A stretch of DNA of 64,000 nt from Cupriavidus respiraculi (GCF_914271545.1 NZ_CAJZAH010000010.1:1-64000), one strand, 5' to 3'; counted from the stretch's first letter, positions 8,721 through 18,364 are shown. Made by a program: numbers and translations. Notes: generated by a model not told the origin, from the sequence alone.

Positions 8721-9638
8721 ATGGACTGGACAACGGTTGCGGTGCGCTTCGCGCTCTATGTCGATCTAGCGGCGCTGTTCGGACTGCCGCTGTTCGGGCT
8801 GTACGCCTTGCGCCGTGACGAGATGGCGTCACGACTTGGCACGAGCTTTGTCGCTATTTGCACGGCGCTCGCTGCCATTGGCGTCGTCTTCTCATTGGCT
8901 AATATTGCCATCATGGCCAAAGGCATGACCGGCGCATCGGCGTACTCGGAGCTGCAAAGCCATGTCTTCGAAATGATCGTGACCGGCACCGATTTTGGTG
9001 CGGCCTGGGCGATGCGGCTCATTGCGCTGCTCCTGTGCGTGGCGATAGCCTTGTTTGGCCGCCGGTGGCCGACGCTTCAGTTTGCGGTGTTAACTGCGGC
9101 GGGCGGCGTGGCGTTGTCCACCCTGGCCTGGGGCGGTCATGGTGCCATGGACGATGGCGTTCGCCGCTACGTCCATCTTGCGTCCGATATTGCCCATTTG
9201 ATCGCCGCCGGAGCCTGGGTCGGCGCCCTTCTCGCCTTCGTTCTGTTGTCGCACACCTCTAGCGCGCCTCAGAATGTGGTCCTTCTGAGCCGCACCTCCA
9301 ACGGATTCGCCCGCATTGGGACTCTCGTCGTCGTCACCCTGGCCATCACCGGCGCGGTCAACTACGGGCTCATCGTGGGGCCAGTGTTGCCCGAACTGTC
9401 GCTGACGTCGTACGGTGGGCTGCTCGTGATGAAGCTGGCGCTATTCGGTGCAATGCTCGCGCTGGCCGCGGCCAATCGCATTCATTTGAGCCCGCGGCTC
9501 GAGCGCGCCATGCAAGGGGGCGACCAGGCCGGCGCCGTTCGGGCCCTTCGGCGCAGCCTGATGTTCGAAACCAGTGCCGCCACCCTGATTCTGGCCTTGG
9601 TTGCCTCGCTCGGCATCCTGTCGCCCGCTGGCGCGTAG
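8721..9638 (+). CDS. copD: Inner-membrane copper transport protein CopD
   Basis: A 305-residue, roughly eight-helix membrane protein of the CopD/PcoD family. I chose ATG 8721 because MDWTTVAVRFALYVDLAALFG begins the first helix and the same start is kept in the second copy at 31.6 kb. Conserved His-bearing segments include SELQSHVFEM and WGGHGAMDDG, with LASDIAHLIAAGAWVGALL as the family core. It is thought to carry copper across the inner membrane together with CopC. Confidence 0.93.
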   Translation: MDWTTVAVRFALYVDLAALFGLPLFGLYALRRDEMASRLGTSFVAICTALAAIGVVFSLANIAIMAKGMTGASAYSELQSHVFEMIVTGTDFGAAWAMRLIALLLCVAIALFGRRWPTLQFAVLTAAGGVALSTLAWGGHGAMDDGVRRYVHLASDIAHLIAAGAWVGALLAFVLLSHTSSAPQNVVLLSRTSNGFARIGTLVVVTLAITGAVNYGLIVGPVLPELSLTSYGGLLVMKLALFGAMLALAAANRIHLSPRLERAMQGGDQAGAVRALRRSLMFETSAATLILALVASLGILSPAGA

Positions 9639-9707
9639 CATGCCAAGGTTGCCCGATGCACTGCACGACCTGCGTCCCCTTCCTCCGTCCACCGCCAAGG
9701 AGAGGTC

Positions 9708-10184
9708 ATGAAGACGATCAAATCATTACTGTTGGCGTTGAGCATGTCTCCGATGCTGGCGACTGCCGCCGGTATGGAGGGCAATCATGCCCATCATGAC
9801 GCCGCAATCAAATCCGCTGCAGGCCAGCCTGGCGATCCCGACAAGGTAACGCGTACAGTGAACGTGGCAATGCGCGACACGATGCGCTTTACGCCCGAGG
9901 CGATTGTCGTCAAGGCCGGCGAGACGGTACGCTTTGTCGTGCGTAACCTCGGCAAGGTCGACCATGAAATGATCATCGGCACTGCCAGCGAGTTGCAGGC
10001 ACACGCGCAGATGATGCGCAACATGCCGGCAGACAAGCATGCTGGCCCGAATCAGGTCACGCTGGCACCCGGACAGCAAGGCACGCTCGTCTGGCAGTTC
10101 GCTCGGCCTGAGACGGTGGACTTCGCCTGCTTGGTGCCCGGTCACTTCGAGGCCGGCATGGTGGGCAAGATCGTCGTCAGATAG
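9708..10184 (+). CDS. copI: Periplasmic cupredoxin CopI
   Basis: A 158-residue blue-copper-like protein with a signal peptide (about 1-21) and a His-rich mature N-terminus (GNHAHHD). The cupredoxin copper site is visible as VDHEM, then FACLVPGHFEAGM, which supplies Cys, His and Met in the expected spacing. CopI proteins in beta-proteobacteria protect against periplasmic Cu(I). The gene follows copD by 69 bp and converges with copJ. Confidence 0.88.
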   Translation: MKTIKSLLLALSMSPMLATAAGMEGNHAHHDAAIKSAAGQPGDPDKVTRTVNVAMRDTMRFTPEAIVVKAGETVRFVVRNLGKVDHEMIIGTASELQAHAQMMRNMPADKHAGPNQVTLAPGQQGTLVWQFARPETVDFACLVPGHFEAGMVGKIVVR

Positions 10185-10294
10185 CAATCGAGCATCCTCG
10201 ACACGAGCGCGTGGCCGGCCCCGCTCGCCCGCTGCCAGCCGGGCCCAAGGTTTGCTCCGCTCTCTAACCGGTATAGCGGACTCCGGGCGCGGCG

Positions 10295-10822
10295 CTATGG
10301 CTGGCTCGCATGCTGATCGGTGACTTCGCGCTGGGCCGCCGCCACCTTGTCCGGCCACGTGCTCTCGAAGTAGGCCAGCACCGCCACAATGTCGTCATCA
10401 GACATCGACCGACCGAATGCCGGCATGTCGCTCACATAGCCTGCGGGCGCGGTGACGCCTGGAACCAGTCCATGCTTGGTGATGCCAAAGAGCACCGCAT
10501 CGGCATGGTGCCAAGTATTCCCGGAAGCATCGTGCGGGGGCGCTGGCATGCGACCATTGGAAAGGTGCTCGCGCCAGTTGGGCTGGCCTTCGAGCTTGGC
10601 GCCATGGCAGGACGCGCATGCCTGCGCATACAGCTGCTTGCCGCGCGCCACGCGTACGGCGTCCGACGCATCGATGCGTAACTGCGGGGCCGAGGCCGGC
10701 CGCTTATCGGCAATTGGGGCCTCCAGGTAGCGTTTGGTCTGCAGGGCAACGGCGACGGCAGCGGCCGCGCCTAACGCCAACCATGCGGCGATGCGCCAGC
10801 GCGAATTTTCTGACTGTGCCAT
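10295..10822 (-). CDS. copJ: Membrane-anchored cytochrome c, CopJ (copy 1)
   Basis: A 175-residue c-type cytochrome with one N-terminal membrane anchor (about 9-27), a single haem motif CASCH (69-73) and a likely distal Met in DMPAFGRSM. It may pass electrons to or from copper oxidation. It is the last gene of the minus-strand copF-copG-copJ order. The second copy (32716-33243) has the same length and haem position. This copy sits in an operon whose copF is destroyed and whose copG has lost cysteines, so its expression is doubtful. Confidence 0.85.
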   Translation of the reverse strand: MAQSENSRWRIAAWLALGAAAAVAVALQTKRYLEAPIADKRPASAPQLRIDASDAVRVARGKQLYAQACASCHGAKLEGQPNWREHLSNGRMPAPPHDASGNTWHHADAVLFGITKHGLVPGVTAPAGYVSDMPAFGRSMSDDDIVAVLAYFESTWPDKVAAAQREVTDQHASQP

Positions 10823-10864
10823 ATCGGTTGACCGGCAGCACCTGGTGCGCCGCCAGTTCGGCCA

Positions 10865-11281
10865 TCAGTCTTTGGAAAACGGCCGGCCAGCAAAATCGAC
10901 GGTCACCAGCTTACCGCCCATCTGCCCCATTCCAGGGGAGTTGGCTGGCATGCCGGGTACCGCGACGTCTTTCATCGATGGCTTGGCAGCGAGTTCTTGG
11001 ATCGTCGTTGCCGGAACGTGGCCCTCCACCACTTGGCCGCTAGCGTCGATGACGGCGGTATGGCGAGAGGCGAAGTGTGCCGGGACACCGAGCTTGTTCT
11101 TCATTGCCGCAACGTCCGGCGAATTGACCACCTTGGTTCGGATCCCTGCCTGGTTGACATGCTTGGCCCACTCTTCACAGCAACCGCGGTTGGGGTCTTT
11201 ATAGACCTTCAGCGCCGGCGATGCAGCATAGCCGCTTGCACCGACGGCGAGCAACGCGACAGCGGTCAGGATACGTTTCAT
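10865..11281 (-). CDS. copG: DUF411 protein CopG (copy 1) lacking two conserved cysteines
   Basis: A 138-residue periplasmic protein with a signal peptide of about 19 residues. The DUF411 copper and redox site is normally CGCC plus a later Cys in SCHTA. Here the reading is DPNRGCCEEW and ASRHTAV: both Cys are Arg, each by a codon change visible against the second copy (DPNCGCCEEW, ASCHTAV at 33292-33708). The rest of the frame is open and similar, so it is probably a recently inactivated or altered paralogue. Confidence 0.85.
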   Translation of the reverse strand: MKRILTAVALLAVGASGYAASPALKVYKDPNRGCCEEWAKHVNQAGIRTKVVNSPDVAAMKNKLGVPAHFASRHTAVIDASGQVVEGHVPATTIQELAAKPSMKDVAVPGMPANSPGMGQMGGKLVTVDFAGRPFSKD

Positions 11282-11362
11282 CGATACTCCCGAGAAAACG
11301 ATGGCGATGCGTGGCTGGTAGCGCGACGCGACACCGACTGCGCTATCAAATATTGGTCTGCC

Positions 11363-12365
11363 TTAGCCGCAACGCGTTTGAGTCCCAGACGCGGAACTCA
11401 AACTCATCGCCAGCGCGGCAATCATAGGCGAGAGCAGCCGCCCGGTAAACGGGTACGTTCCCCCGGCCGCCAACGGCACGCCGAGCGCTTTGTAGAGGAA
11501 CGCGAAGCCCAAGTTTTGCTTCATGTTTCGGATCGTGGCTTTCGATAGCGGCCGGGCCCGCGCAATTCCGCGCAGGTCGCCTTTGATCAGCGTCACTTGC
11601 GCATTGTGCATGGCGACATCGGTACCGGTTCCCATGGCGATGCCGACATCAAACTTGGCGAGCGCCGGCCCATCATTGATGCCATCACCGGCCATGGCAA
11701 CGACGGCGCCGCCCTGCTGCAGCCCGGTGACTAGTTCCAATTTGTCTGCCGGCTTAACGTCGCCGTGAACCTTGGCAATATCCGGCTTTGCCGCGACCGC
11801 TTTCGCGGTGGCCACACCGACGCCGGTTGCCATGACTACTCGGATGCCTTCGGCCTTGAGGGTGGCTAGCGCTTCGGGCGTGGAGCTCTGGATGGGATCC
11901 GAGACGGCCAGCAGGCCGGCAAGGCGACCATCGACGGCGAGATACATGACACTCGTGTCTTGCGCCCGCAATGCATCGGCCCCTGCAGCGCTTCAGTTGC
12001 GCTGCCGTCGGTTTGCATCCGCGCGGTATTGCCGATCGCCATCGTCGTGCCCTCTACCCTGCCGCGCATGCCGATGCCGGTGTTCGGCTCAACGTCTTCC
12101 GCGTTCTCCAGCGCCAGGCCACGGGCGCGGCCAGCCTCCACCAAGGCCGCAACCAGCGGATGTTCGCTGCCATGTCAAGACTCGCCGCCAGACGCAGAAC
12201 CTGCTCGTCCGCAAAGTCATTCGCCCCAATGCGCGCTCGGAAGCATCGTTGCGCCTGAGCCACCATTTGCACGATCTGCGACAGCACCGTTTGCGAGCCC
12301 ACCTTGTCGGACCGAATGACTAGCCTGCCGAACCGCATTCATCGTCGCGCCGATGACACGCTCGC
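11363..12365 (-). pseudogene. copF: copF copper P-type ATPase with internal deletion and frameshifts
   Basis: Compared with intact copF at 33773-36220, this copy keeps a GATMN-to-QMVAQAQ segment (around 12240-12345), then jumps directly to [19 protein letters not shown]. About 150 codons holding the CPC metal site and the DKTG phosphorylation site are missing. Further frameshifts follow near 12000-12180. The C-terminal block 11363-11971 stays open, but ATGDGVATA became ATGVGVATA and the last residues are out of frame. It cannot be a working pump. Upstream, 12370-12600 shows no clear copF N-terminus. Confidence 0.88.
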
Positions 12366-12600
12366 TCGACTGACTCCTTGTTGTCGTGGCGCTGCCAGGC
12401 CAGCCGCTCCGTGGAGAACGCCCAGGCAGGCCATCGGTTATACGGTGAAACTGATGCACGATCAACCGCTGCGGCCATGCCCAGCAGCGGCCGCGAAGCA
12501 CCGTGGCTGCCAGACCGATGTCATCCGCAGTGGCAACCCTCGGCGCACGCGCATAGCCCGAAACTCGCGTATTCGATCGGCGTAACTGCCTTAGCAGGGC

Positions 12601-12631
12601 AGCATACGCGTCCCCGTCGTGGGAAAGTCAA
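12601..12631 (-). promoter_or_regulatory. MerR-type promoter of the ruined copF copy, operator half changed
   Basis: On the minus strand TTGACT (12626-12631), a 19-bp spacer beginning TTCCCACGA and TATGCT (12601-12606) can be read. The intact counterpart at 36256-36286 has TTCCCACGATTGGAAGGTG. The left arm is identical, but the right arm GGAAGG has become GGGGAC, so a CueR-like activator would probably no longer bind well. Confidence 0.55.
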
Positions 12632-12914
12632 GTGGGACGATGGCTCAAAATACGCCCCCTACCGCATACGGGGTGATGGTCTAGCCTTAGGAGAGCATTT
12701 TGGGAGACCGAAATCAACACTGACGGGCAGTGCGCAGTGTCGCACCCAGAAAAATCCCAGGAGGCAGCGCAGAGGGTAGTATCCGGCAGGGCCGCCTGCT
12801 GGGCCGCGGTGCCATCATTAGAAACGAACGACGCCCGGTGTCGCGAAAGGGATTCCGCGATACTGGGCCTCGCTTCGGGGCCAGTCCGGTATGAGCAGCC
12901 CCGCTGCAGCAAGA

Positions 12915-13151
12915 TTAGGCGCCGTCCGTGAAGGTGTCACGATCGCCGGCCGCATGGTTGCCATCGGTGAACGGATCGCGCGTCCCCGTGGTATGGCCCC
13001 CGTGCGTGTACGGATCGCGCGTACCCATCGCGTGCGCCCCTTCGGTAAAGGGATCGCGCGGCGAATTGACACCAGCATGGGCGAAGCCAGCAATGCTGCC
13101 AAGCGTGGTAACGGTCAGTGCCACAAGAGCGGTTCTCTTCAACTTCAGCAT
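12915..13151 (-). CDS. Small exported RDPFTDG-repeat protein (copy 1)
   Basis: A 78-residue protein with an AGGAG ribosome site 9 bases before the ATG and a signal peptide ending GFAHA. The mature part is four units of about 13 residues: RDPFTEGAHAMGT, RDPYTHGGHTTGT, RDPFTDGNHAAGD and a final RDTFTDGA. Asp/Glu, Thr and His recur at fixed places, so metal binding is possible but unproven. It sits between copF and copH as in the second block (36483-36719) and may correspond by position to copL- or copQ-type genes of C. metallidurans. A CopR-like box lies 90 bp upstream. Confidence 0.8.
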   Translation of the reverse strand: MLKLKRTALVALTVTTLGSIAGFAHAGVNSPRDPFTEGAHAMGTRDPYTHGGHTTGTRDPFTDGNHAAGDRDTFTDGA

Positions 13152-13233
13152 AATGTTTCTCCTATTGGAAAGGGCTCGATGAGCCTATGAGTTCAGTCTA
13201 GCGCGTAGCACCGAACCAAGAGCTGACAGCGAC

Positions 13234-13248
13234 GTTACAAGCGCGTCA
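13234..13248 (-). promoter_or_regulatory. CopR-like box before the RDPFTDG gene (copy 1)
   Basis: Read in gene direction: TGACGCGCTTGTAAC, fitting T[T/G]AC-N5-TGTAA. The centre lies 90 bp before the start at 13151, the same spacing as for both copH genes and the second repeat gene. Confidence 0.6.
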
Positions 13249-13282
13249 TCTCGCTCGTTGGCTGCAGCGCTGCCTTAGTTCA

Positions 13283-13753
13283 TCAGCCACCGGTGAAGAG
13301 TTGGCTGCGTTCGATGTAGACCCGCACGCCCTTTGCATTGGACAACGCCGGAAAGAGAACGCCGAGATCGACAGTGCTGCCGTGAACGAACTCGGCAAAC
13401 GTCCAGGCCATCTCCTGAGCACCGCTCCGGAACGTGACCGTGTCGCCGGAGGCCACGCGCACGGTTTTCAGTCCTGGCGTAAGCGTGACCGCCCGTGATG
13501 CCGTGTTGGCCTGAGCGGGACTGCCGAAAAGCGCCGCCTGAGGTCCCAACGAAGTGGCGGCGTCCGATCTAGCCTTTGCCGCTGCCACGCCCGGAGCGGG
13601 CGACGTGCCGACCGGCTCGGCGGCTTGCCGCTGGACGTGCTCGGCCCAGTTATCGCCGGCGTTCGTTCTGGCCTTGTCCGCACTCCATGCCGTGGAAGTG
13701 GCCATCAGGGTAACGATGGACAGCGCGGTGAGCGCAGTTGTTTTGGTTTTCAT
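13283..13753 (-). CDS. copH: Periplasmic copper-binding protein CopH (CzcE family), copy 1
   Basis: 156 residues from the ATG at 13753, chosen for the GGAG six bases before it. The signal peptide ends STAWS. The CzcE/CopH core is at the C-terminus: SGDTVTFRSGAQEMAWTFAEF, then VDLGVLFPA and VRVYIERSQLFTGG. Members bind copper or other divalent metals in the periplasm as metal-buffering proteins. Upstream is the CopR-like box at 13836-13850. The second copy (36853-37323) has exactly the same length. Confidence 0.87.
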   Translation of the reverse strand: MKTKTTALTALSIVTLMATSTAWSADKARTNAGDNWAEHVQRQAAEPVGTSPAPGVAAAKARSDAATSLGPQAALFGSPAQANTASRAVTLTPGLKTVRVASGDTVTFRSGAQEMAWTFAEFVHGSTVDLGVLFPALSNAKGVRVYIERSQLFTGG

Positions 13754-13835
13754 GAAGCTCTCCATTGACGTTTCGAGGTAGAACCTCTTGAGCACAATGG
13801 TAGGCAGGGGCGCCTCTCCGAAGCGTTACTCGACT

Positions 13836-13850
13836 ATTACATCCTCGTAA
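13836..13850 (-). promoter_or_regulatory. CopR-like box before copH copy 1
   Basis: Gene-direction reading TTACGAGGATGTAAT matches T[T/G]AC-N5-TGTAA, centred 90 bp before the copH start. The second copH has TTACCAGGATGTAAT at the same distance. Confidence 0.7.
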
Positions 13851-14040
13851 GTGGCGCGGCTTGTCGCGGGCGCCGATATAAATGGTTGGTGCCATGGTGA
13901 GTAGCGAGGGTTCTCCGACAACGCCCGTCTGGCATGGGCCACAGGGACTGAGAGTTCCCTTACTTGTCGGCGATCGAGCCCCAGGCCGATACGCGTGGCT
14001 TGCGCAGACAAGCGCTACTAGCATCTCGAACATTCGGGCG

Positions 14041-14609
14041 GTCGTGGTCTAGGCGACGCCAAGCCTAAGGACATGCTGGCCTGGGTCGGTCGGGATCTGA
14101 ACCGGTTATGGGTCAAATCGGAAGGCACGCATATGTACGGCAACACGGTGGAGGCAAAAGCTGAGGCATTGTGGGGGCACGCCTTGGCGACATTCTGGGA
14201 TTGATAACTCGGGGTGCGCCAAGACTTTGGCAATGAGCCGCCGCGCACTTGGGGCGCCTTTGGCGTGCAAGGTCTGGCACCGTACTGGTTGATATCGAAG
14301 CCACGGCTTATCTAGGGTCGGCCGGACGCGCTGTCGCCCGGCTGCGTGTTACCTACGATATCCGCCTCACGCAACGCCTGCTGTTGACGCCGGAACTCCA
14401 GGCGAGGCGGTTGCGGCGCGAGGCATAGGCAGCGGCGTGTCCGAGTTCAAGCTTGGCTTGCGACTGCGATACGAAATCCGACGGCAGTTCGCCCCCGACA
14501 TCGGCGTGGTTTGGGGCAAAAAGCTGGGCAATACCGCCGATTTTTCGCTCGCGCCGGGGAGCGGACCACCGACAAGCAAATCGTTGCCGGCGGGCGCATC
14601 TGGTTCTGA
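14041..14609 (+). pseudogene. copB: Truncated, frameshifted copB copy
   Basis: Across frames the plus strand still reads CopB barrel pieces: AEALWGHALATFWD followed by an in-frame TGA, then FGVQGLAPYWL, a one-base shift, [35 protein letters not shown] and IVAGGRIWF with a stop. The N-terminal signal and Met/His repeats are absent. It is more diverged from copB at 7171-8292 than a recent duplicate would be, so it is either an old paralogue or a relic from another cop cluster. Confidence 0.85.
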
Positions 14610-15303
14610 ACGCATTTCAGGCGCTGGTCAGGTGCTGGCCCGCGGGTGGTTAACCGCCAGCTTGCCGTGTGATTACATTTCGTATCCAGCTTACCAAGGC
14701 CAATCGCGTGCAAATAGAATGGCGACTATGGTCACGCGGCGGCCCTAATATGGGCGCGGCGGCTTGTGGCGTTAGTCTGAGTCCCGTTTGCATTGCCATG
14801 CCTGCGCAGCTTGGCATGAGTCGCCAACCCAGGAATGATCCATGAACGTCGGAAGGTTGCTAGTCGTGCTCGGTGGTACAGCAATGAGGATCGCGCCCGG
14901 CTCGATCCGCGCCATTCAGTTCGGTCGGAAGTCCACGCGAAATCTCAGTAGCCGCTAGTGGCAACAGTGCGACGGCGGGCCGGCCGCTACCCCGCCCGCG
15001 ATGTGGCCTACCGTGGACCAGAAATGGGCAATTGGGTTGCTGTACTGTGCGGCGCAGCGGGACAGGGAAACCCGGCGATACGCGCTTGCCGCGGCACCGG
15101 TTATTCAATCATGGCAACGGCGCCGCGACTGCGCCGACTCGGACCCAGCGAAGCCATTGCCAGATGCGAGGCGGCAAAAACGTGACCGCGGCGAGCCCCG
15201 ACCGCCGACACCGCAGTGATCTTGACGCGCCCTTTCGACACGCGCTTCAGCACGTGCCAACGCAGTCTTAACCTGGTCCATCGAGCGAAAGGAGACCTTG
15301 AAG
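14610..15303. other. Intergenic stretch between the copB relic and copK
   Basis: No convincing gene. A 38-codon frame from an ATG at 14842 (MNVGRLLVVLGGTAMRIAP...) begins like a signal peptide, but no counterpart is present and I do not call it. No CopR-like box was seen at the expected position before copK. Confidence 0.4.
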
Positions 15304-15588
15304 ATGAAAAGCGTACTCGTTGTTGCAAGTCTGATTGCCGCGGTATCGCTTACCGCGACCGCGACCGATCTGAGCACTGTCGTGAAAACCTATGAACTCA
15401 AGGACGGATCAAAAGTCCACGTTTTCAAGGACGGCAAGATGGGGATGGAGAACAAGTACGGGAAGGCCGTCAACATGCCACAAGGCAAGGTCATGGAAAC
15501 TAAGGACGGCAGCAAGATCCTGATGAAGGGCAACGAGGTGTTCCGCCTCGAGGACGCACTGATTCAGGGTCACCGCGAAGGCGGCTAA
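15304..15588 (+). CDS. copK: Periplasmic Cu(I)/Cu(II)-binding protein CopK
   Basis: 94 residues from ATG 15304, preferred over a TTG six bases earlier because GGAG (15291-15294) is nine bases from the ATG. Signal peptide of about 20 residues; mature protein starts TDLSTVVKTYELKDGSKVHV. The beta-rich mature protein matches CopK of C. metallidurans: Met at mature positions 26, 28, 38, 44 and 54 is kept (KMGMENK, NMPQGKVME, LMKGNE), and Met36 is Val. It binds Cu(I) through Met and then Cu(II). It stands alone, flanked by relics, and ends in a strong terminator. Confidence 0.92.
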   Translation: MKSVLVVASLIAAVSLTATATDLSTVVKTYELKDGSKVHVFKDGKMGMENKYGKAVNMPQGKVMETKDGSKILMKGNEVFRLEDALIQGHREGG

Positions 15589-15616
15589 CCGGGCGACTTG
15601 ACATTGGCCAGCGCAT

Positions 15617-15644
15617 GCGGGCGCCCATGAGGCGTCCGCTTTTT
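15617..15644 (+). terminator. Rho-independent terminator after copK
   Basis: GCGGGCGCC (15617-15625) pairs with GGCGTCCGC (15631-15639), a 9-bp stem with one G-T pair and a 5-base loop, followed directly by TTTTT. It lies 29 bases after the copK stop. Confidence 0.85.
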
Positions 15645-16483
15645 AAAGCTAGTCCGTGCCTTACCAATGTCAGCGTTACTCAGCCCTCTCCCAAGATGAG
15701 CCGCGGATGCACTATTTAGCCTCAGGGTAGACGGACACGCTGAGGGGTCGGGACACCTGCAGTGTTGGGCATGACGACCATACCCATAAACCCGCGGCGA
15801 TACCGGCCGCGTACAACGCATTGCGTGCCCGGCGTTATCTTGGGACCCGGGCCGGCTCATTCCCGGGACTGTCTAGGACCAGCACACAATCTCTTCCTGC
15901 GACAAGCGTTCGGCACCATGTTGCGTTGGACCGGCCCCGACGTCGATCAACCACTCAGCAGGGGGCGACTCGGCCGGGCCACCCGGCGTGAAAGCGGCAG
16001 GCGCCGATCAAGATCCAGCATGGCTGCTTGCGCCAACGCCGAAGCCCTCGCACCGACCCGCAACGCCCATAAGCCGGCTTGGATACCATTCAATCGAAGT
16101 CTCCCTCAAAGATGTGGGATGTGACCCGTCGCGCGATGTAATGGTAAGCCGCGCGCTGTGACATGCTCAAGGGTTGCTCGGTCGCGTTTGCCTACTGCAG
16201 CGCCCACGATTCTAGGCGGCGGGCCTATCAGGAAAACTATGAGGACATGGCAGTAGTGTCCTTTTTGACAACGCTCGACATCAAGGGGCGCGTCGTCACG
16301 CACCCTTCCCCTTCTTAACCAGGTTCTTTCCGGCTGCGCTGCTCGTTGCAGCGACCGCTGCGGTCGACAGAAGTTGCATCGTCCCGGATCAATGTAACCG
16401 GCTTGCAATGTCGCAGTAACCTTGGTCTGACTAGACTTCAGTGGCCTACCAAATTCCAAAAAACATGGCGGGCTGGAGACACT
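15645..16483. other. Long intergenic stretch before the porin gene
   Basis: I see no supported gene on either strand over about 840 bases. The only open frames are short and lack recognisable protein character. It may hold the porin promoter and further degraded sequence. Confidence 0.45.
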
Positions 16484-17557
16484 ATGAAAAGAAAAGGAAT
16501 GACTGCCGCGGGCATGCTGCTTGGGTCGCTGTCGCTGGGCGCCTATGCCCAGACGAGTGTCACGCTATATGGCGTCGCAGATGTCGGGATCGAGTATTTG
16601 TCGAATGTACCGTCATCGAGCGGGGGCAGCAACCAAATGCGCATGTCGGCTGGCAACATGTCGACCTCGCGCTGGGGCCTGCGGGGCACGGAAGATCTCG
16701 GCGGTGGCCTCAAAGCGGTGTTCGAACTCGAGAGCGGATTCTCGCTCGATACTGCCCAATCGAGCAGCGCTGGCCGTTTGTTCGACCGGGGCGCGCTGGT
16801 CGGTCTGTCCAGTCAATATGGTCAACTCACCCTTGGTCGCCAGACGACGGTGCTATACGACACCGCCATTCAGTTTGACCCGATGGGTTTCGCGCCGCGA
16901 TATTCGCTCTTCAAGAGCGACGATACCATTGCTGGTCGCGCGGACAATTCCGTCAAGTACAAAGGCACATTTGGCGGGCTGACCGCCATGGCACTGTACA
17001 GCTTCGGCCGCACTGGCGGCGGCGAGGTCCCCGGCGAGCCGAAAGCAGACCGGGAGATGAGTGCCGGTCTGATGTATGCGACCGGACCGCTTTCCGTTGG
17101 CGCACTGTACGACGAGTACCGAGGGCTGACCGTTGCGTCACAGGGGCAGAAGGACCGGCGGGCGCTGGTGGGGATCAGCTATGGGATCGGCCCGGCGAAG
17201 CTGTATGCCGGCTACCGTTGGCTCAACGGTAATATCTCGAGCGCCGCGACGGCTATGCGCTCCAATCTGTATTGGGCAGGCGTGCGCTATCAGTTGAGCT
17301 CGGCGCTGTCGCTCACCGGGGCTGCGTATTATACGGATGTGCGGGGTTCCGACGCTGATCCGCTGATGTTCGTCGCCTCGACCGACTACGCGTTTTCCAA
17401 GCGCACCGACGTGTACTTCAATGTCGGCTATGTCCGAAACAAGGGTGGCTCGCAGCTGGGATTGAATGGCTTCAACGCCAGCAGTGGCGCCCCGGTCAAC
17501 GTCGTGCCGGGCGATAACCAAACCGGCGTCGTGCTGGGAGTGCGGCATAAGTTTTGA
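16484..17557 (+). CDS. Outer-membrane general porin (OmpC/Neisserial type)
   Basis: 357 residues from ATG 16484. The signal peptide ends GAYAQ, and the mature start SVTLYGVADVGIEYLS is typical of beta-proteobacterial 16-strand trimeric porins. FGLRGTEDLG-type sequence (RWGLRGTEDLGGGLKAVFELE) and the acidic PMGF eyelet loop near residue 130 are present; the last residues VRHKF give the terminal Phe. It would allow diffusion of small solutes. Copper loci sometimes carry porins, but nothing here shows a metal role. A terminator follows. Confidence 0.9.
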   Translation: MKRKGMTAAGMLLGSLSLGAYAQTSVTLYGVADVGIEYLSNVPSSSGGSNQMRMSAGNMSTSRWGLRGTEDLGGGLKAVFELESGFSLDTAQSSSAGRLFDRGALVGLSSQYGQLTLGRQTTVLYDTAIQFDPMGFAPRYSLFKSDDTIAGRADNSVKYKGTFGGLTAMALYSFGRTGGGEVPGEPKADREMSAGLMYATGPLSVGALYDEYRGLTVASQGQKDRRALVGISYGIGPAKLYAGYRWLNGNISSAATAMRSNLYWAGVRYQLSSALSLTGAAYYTDVRGSDADPLMFVASTDYAFSKRTDVYFNVGYVRNKGGSQLGLNGFNASSGAPVNVVPGDNQTGVVLGVRHKF

Positions 17558-17562
17558 GCCTA

Positions 17563-17597
17563 ACCGTTCAAAGAACTCAAAGTCGAACGGTCCTTTT
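17563..17597 (+). terminator. Terminator after the porin gene
   Basis: ACCGTTC (17563-17569) pairs with GAACGGT (17585-17591) across a 15-base loop, followed by CCTTTT. Placed six bases after the stop. Confidence 0.6.
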
Positions 17598-17694
17598 AGC
17601 GAAGGACAAGCAGCCACCGACCGCAACGCCGTGGCTACTTCATGAAAAAATTTCCGGACCGTAGCGACGGGGTTAAAGCCAAACGCCCCTAGCT

Positions 17695-18330
17695 GCGCGC
17701 CGTGTTTCGCTCAGGAGGAAACGTCAGAAGCGCGTTGTGCCGTCCGACGATTCCGCCGAACCCTGGCCACCATATGCGACCAATATGGCTTGCGTGATGG
17801 AAAGCCCCAGCCCCACGCTTTCGGACTCGGTGCGCGTGCCACGGAATGGTGAAACGCATGCATAAATGCGCATGGATCCCCGTGTCCATGCCGGCCACAA
17901 CGCGCAATGGTCCAATTCGCGGGTCGGCCACTCTGTGCTGCGCGCGCATGCTGCGGTATTTCCGCTCGCTTTGCTGCCCGACGAAGGTATTGTCACGCGC
18001 CAATTCGCGTGGGATCGCCGCGAAAACGATCGCGAAATCAAAGTCTTGGTCGCACAGCTTTTGGCCCTGACCAGTCTGCACTTGTGCAACAGAGTCAGGA
18101 TGGTGATTGACCAACTCCTCAAGCCGCTGGGGCAGCCGCTCGACCGGCGTTTCCCGGGCAAATCCCTTTCGATCAGGCGAATGTTGTCGCCGGAGCAACA
18201 CATAATCTTCGGTGGCGAAGTGCCGATACATGGCCAGCCAGATGAGGACGCTCAAGCCAAGCAGCACAACCGTAGAGCAAAGCGAGAACAGGATGGTCAG
18301 TCGCATCGTTAAGGACACGCGATGCGTCAT
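17695..18330 (-). pseudogene. copS: copS relic with deleted kinase core
   Basis: The N-terminus from 18330 (VSLTMRLTILFSLCSTVVLLG) clearly matches CopS, including TM1 and the start of the sensor loop. After a frameshift near 18190 the sensor continues in the next frame. The sensor end is then fused directly to [18 protein letters not shown], the last G box of the ATPase domain. TM2, HAMP, the His box and the N box are gone. Compared with copS at 3020-4405, about 800 bases were removed. Confidence 0.88.
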
Positions 18331-18364
18331 GCCTGCTCCTTCCGATCCATCGCCGGTGTTACGG

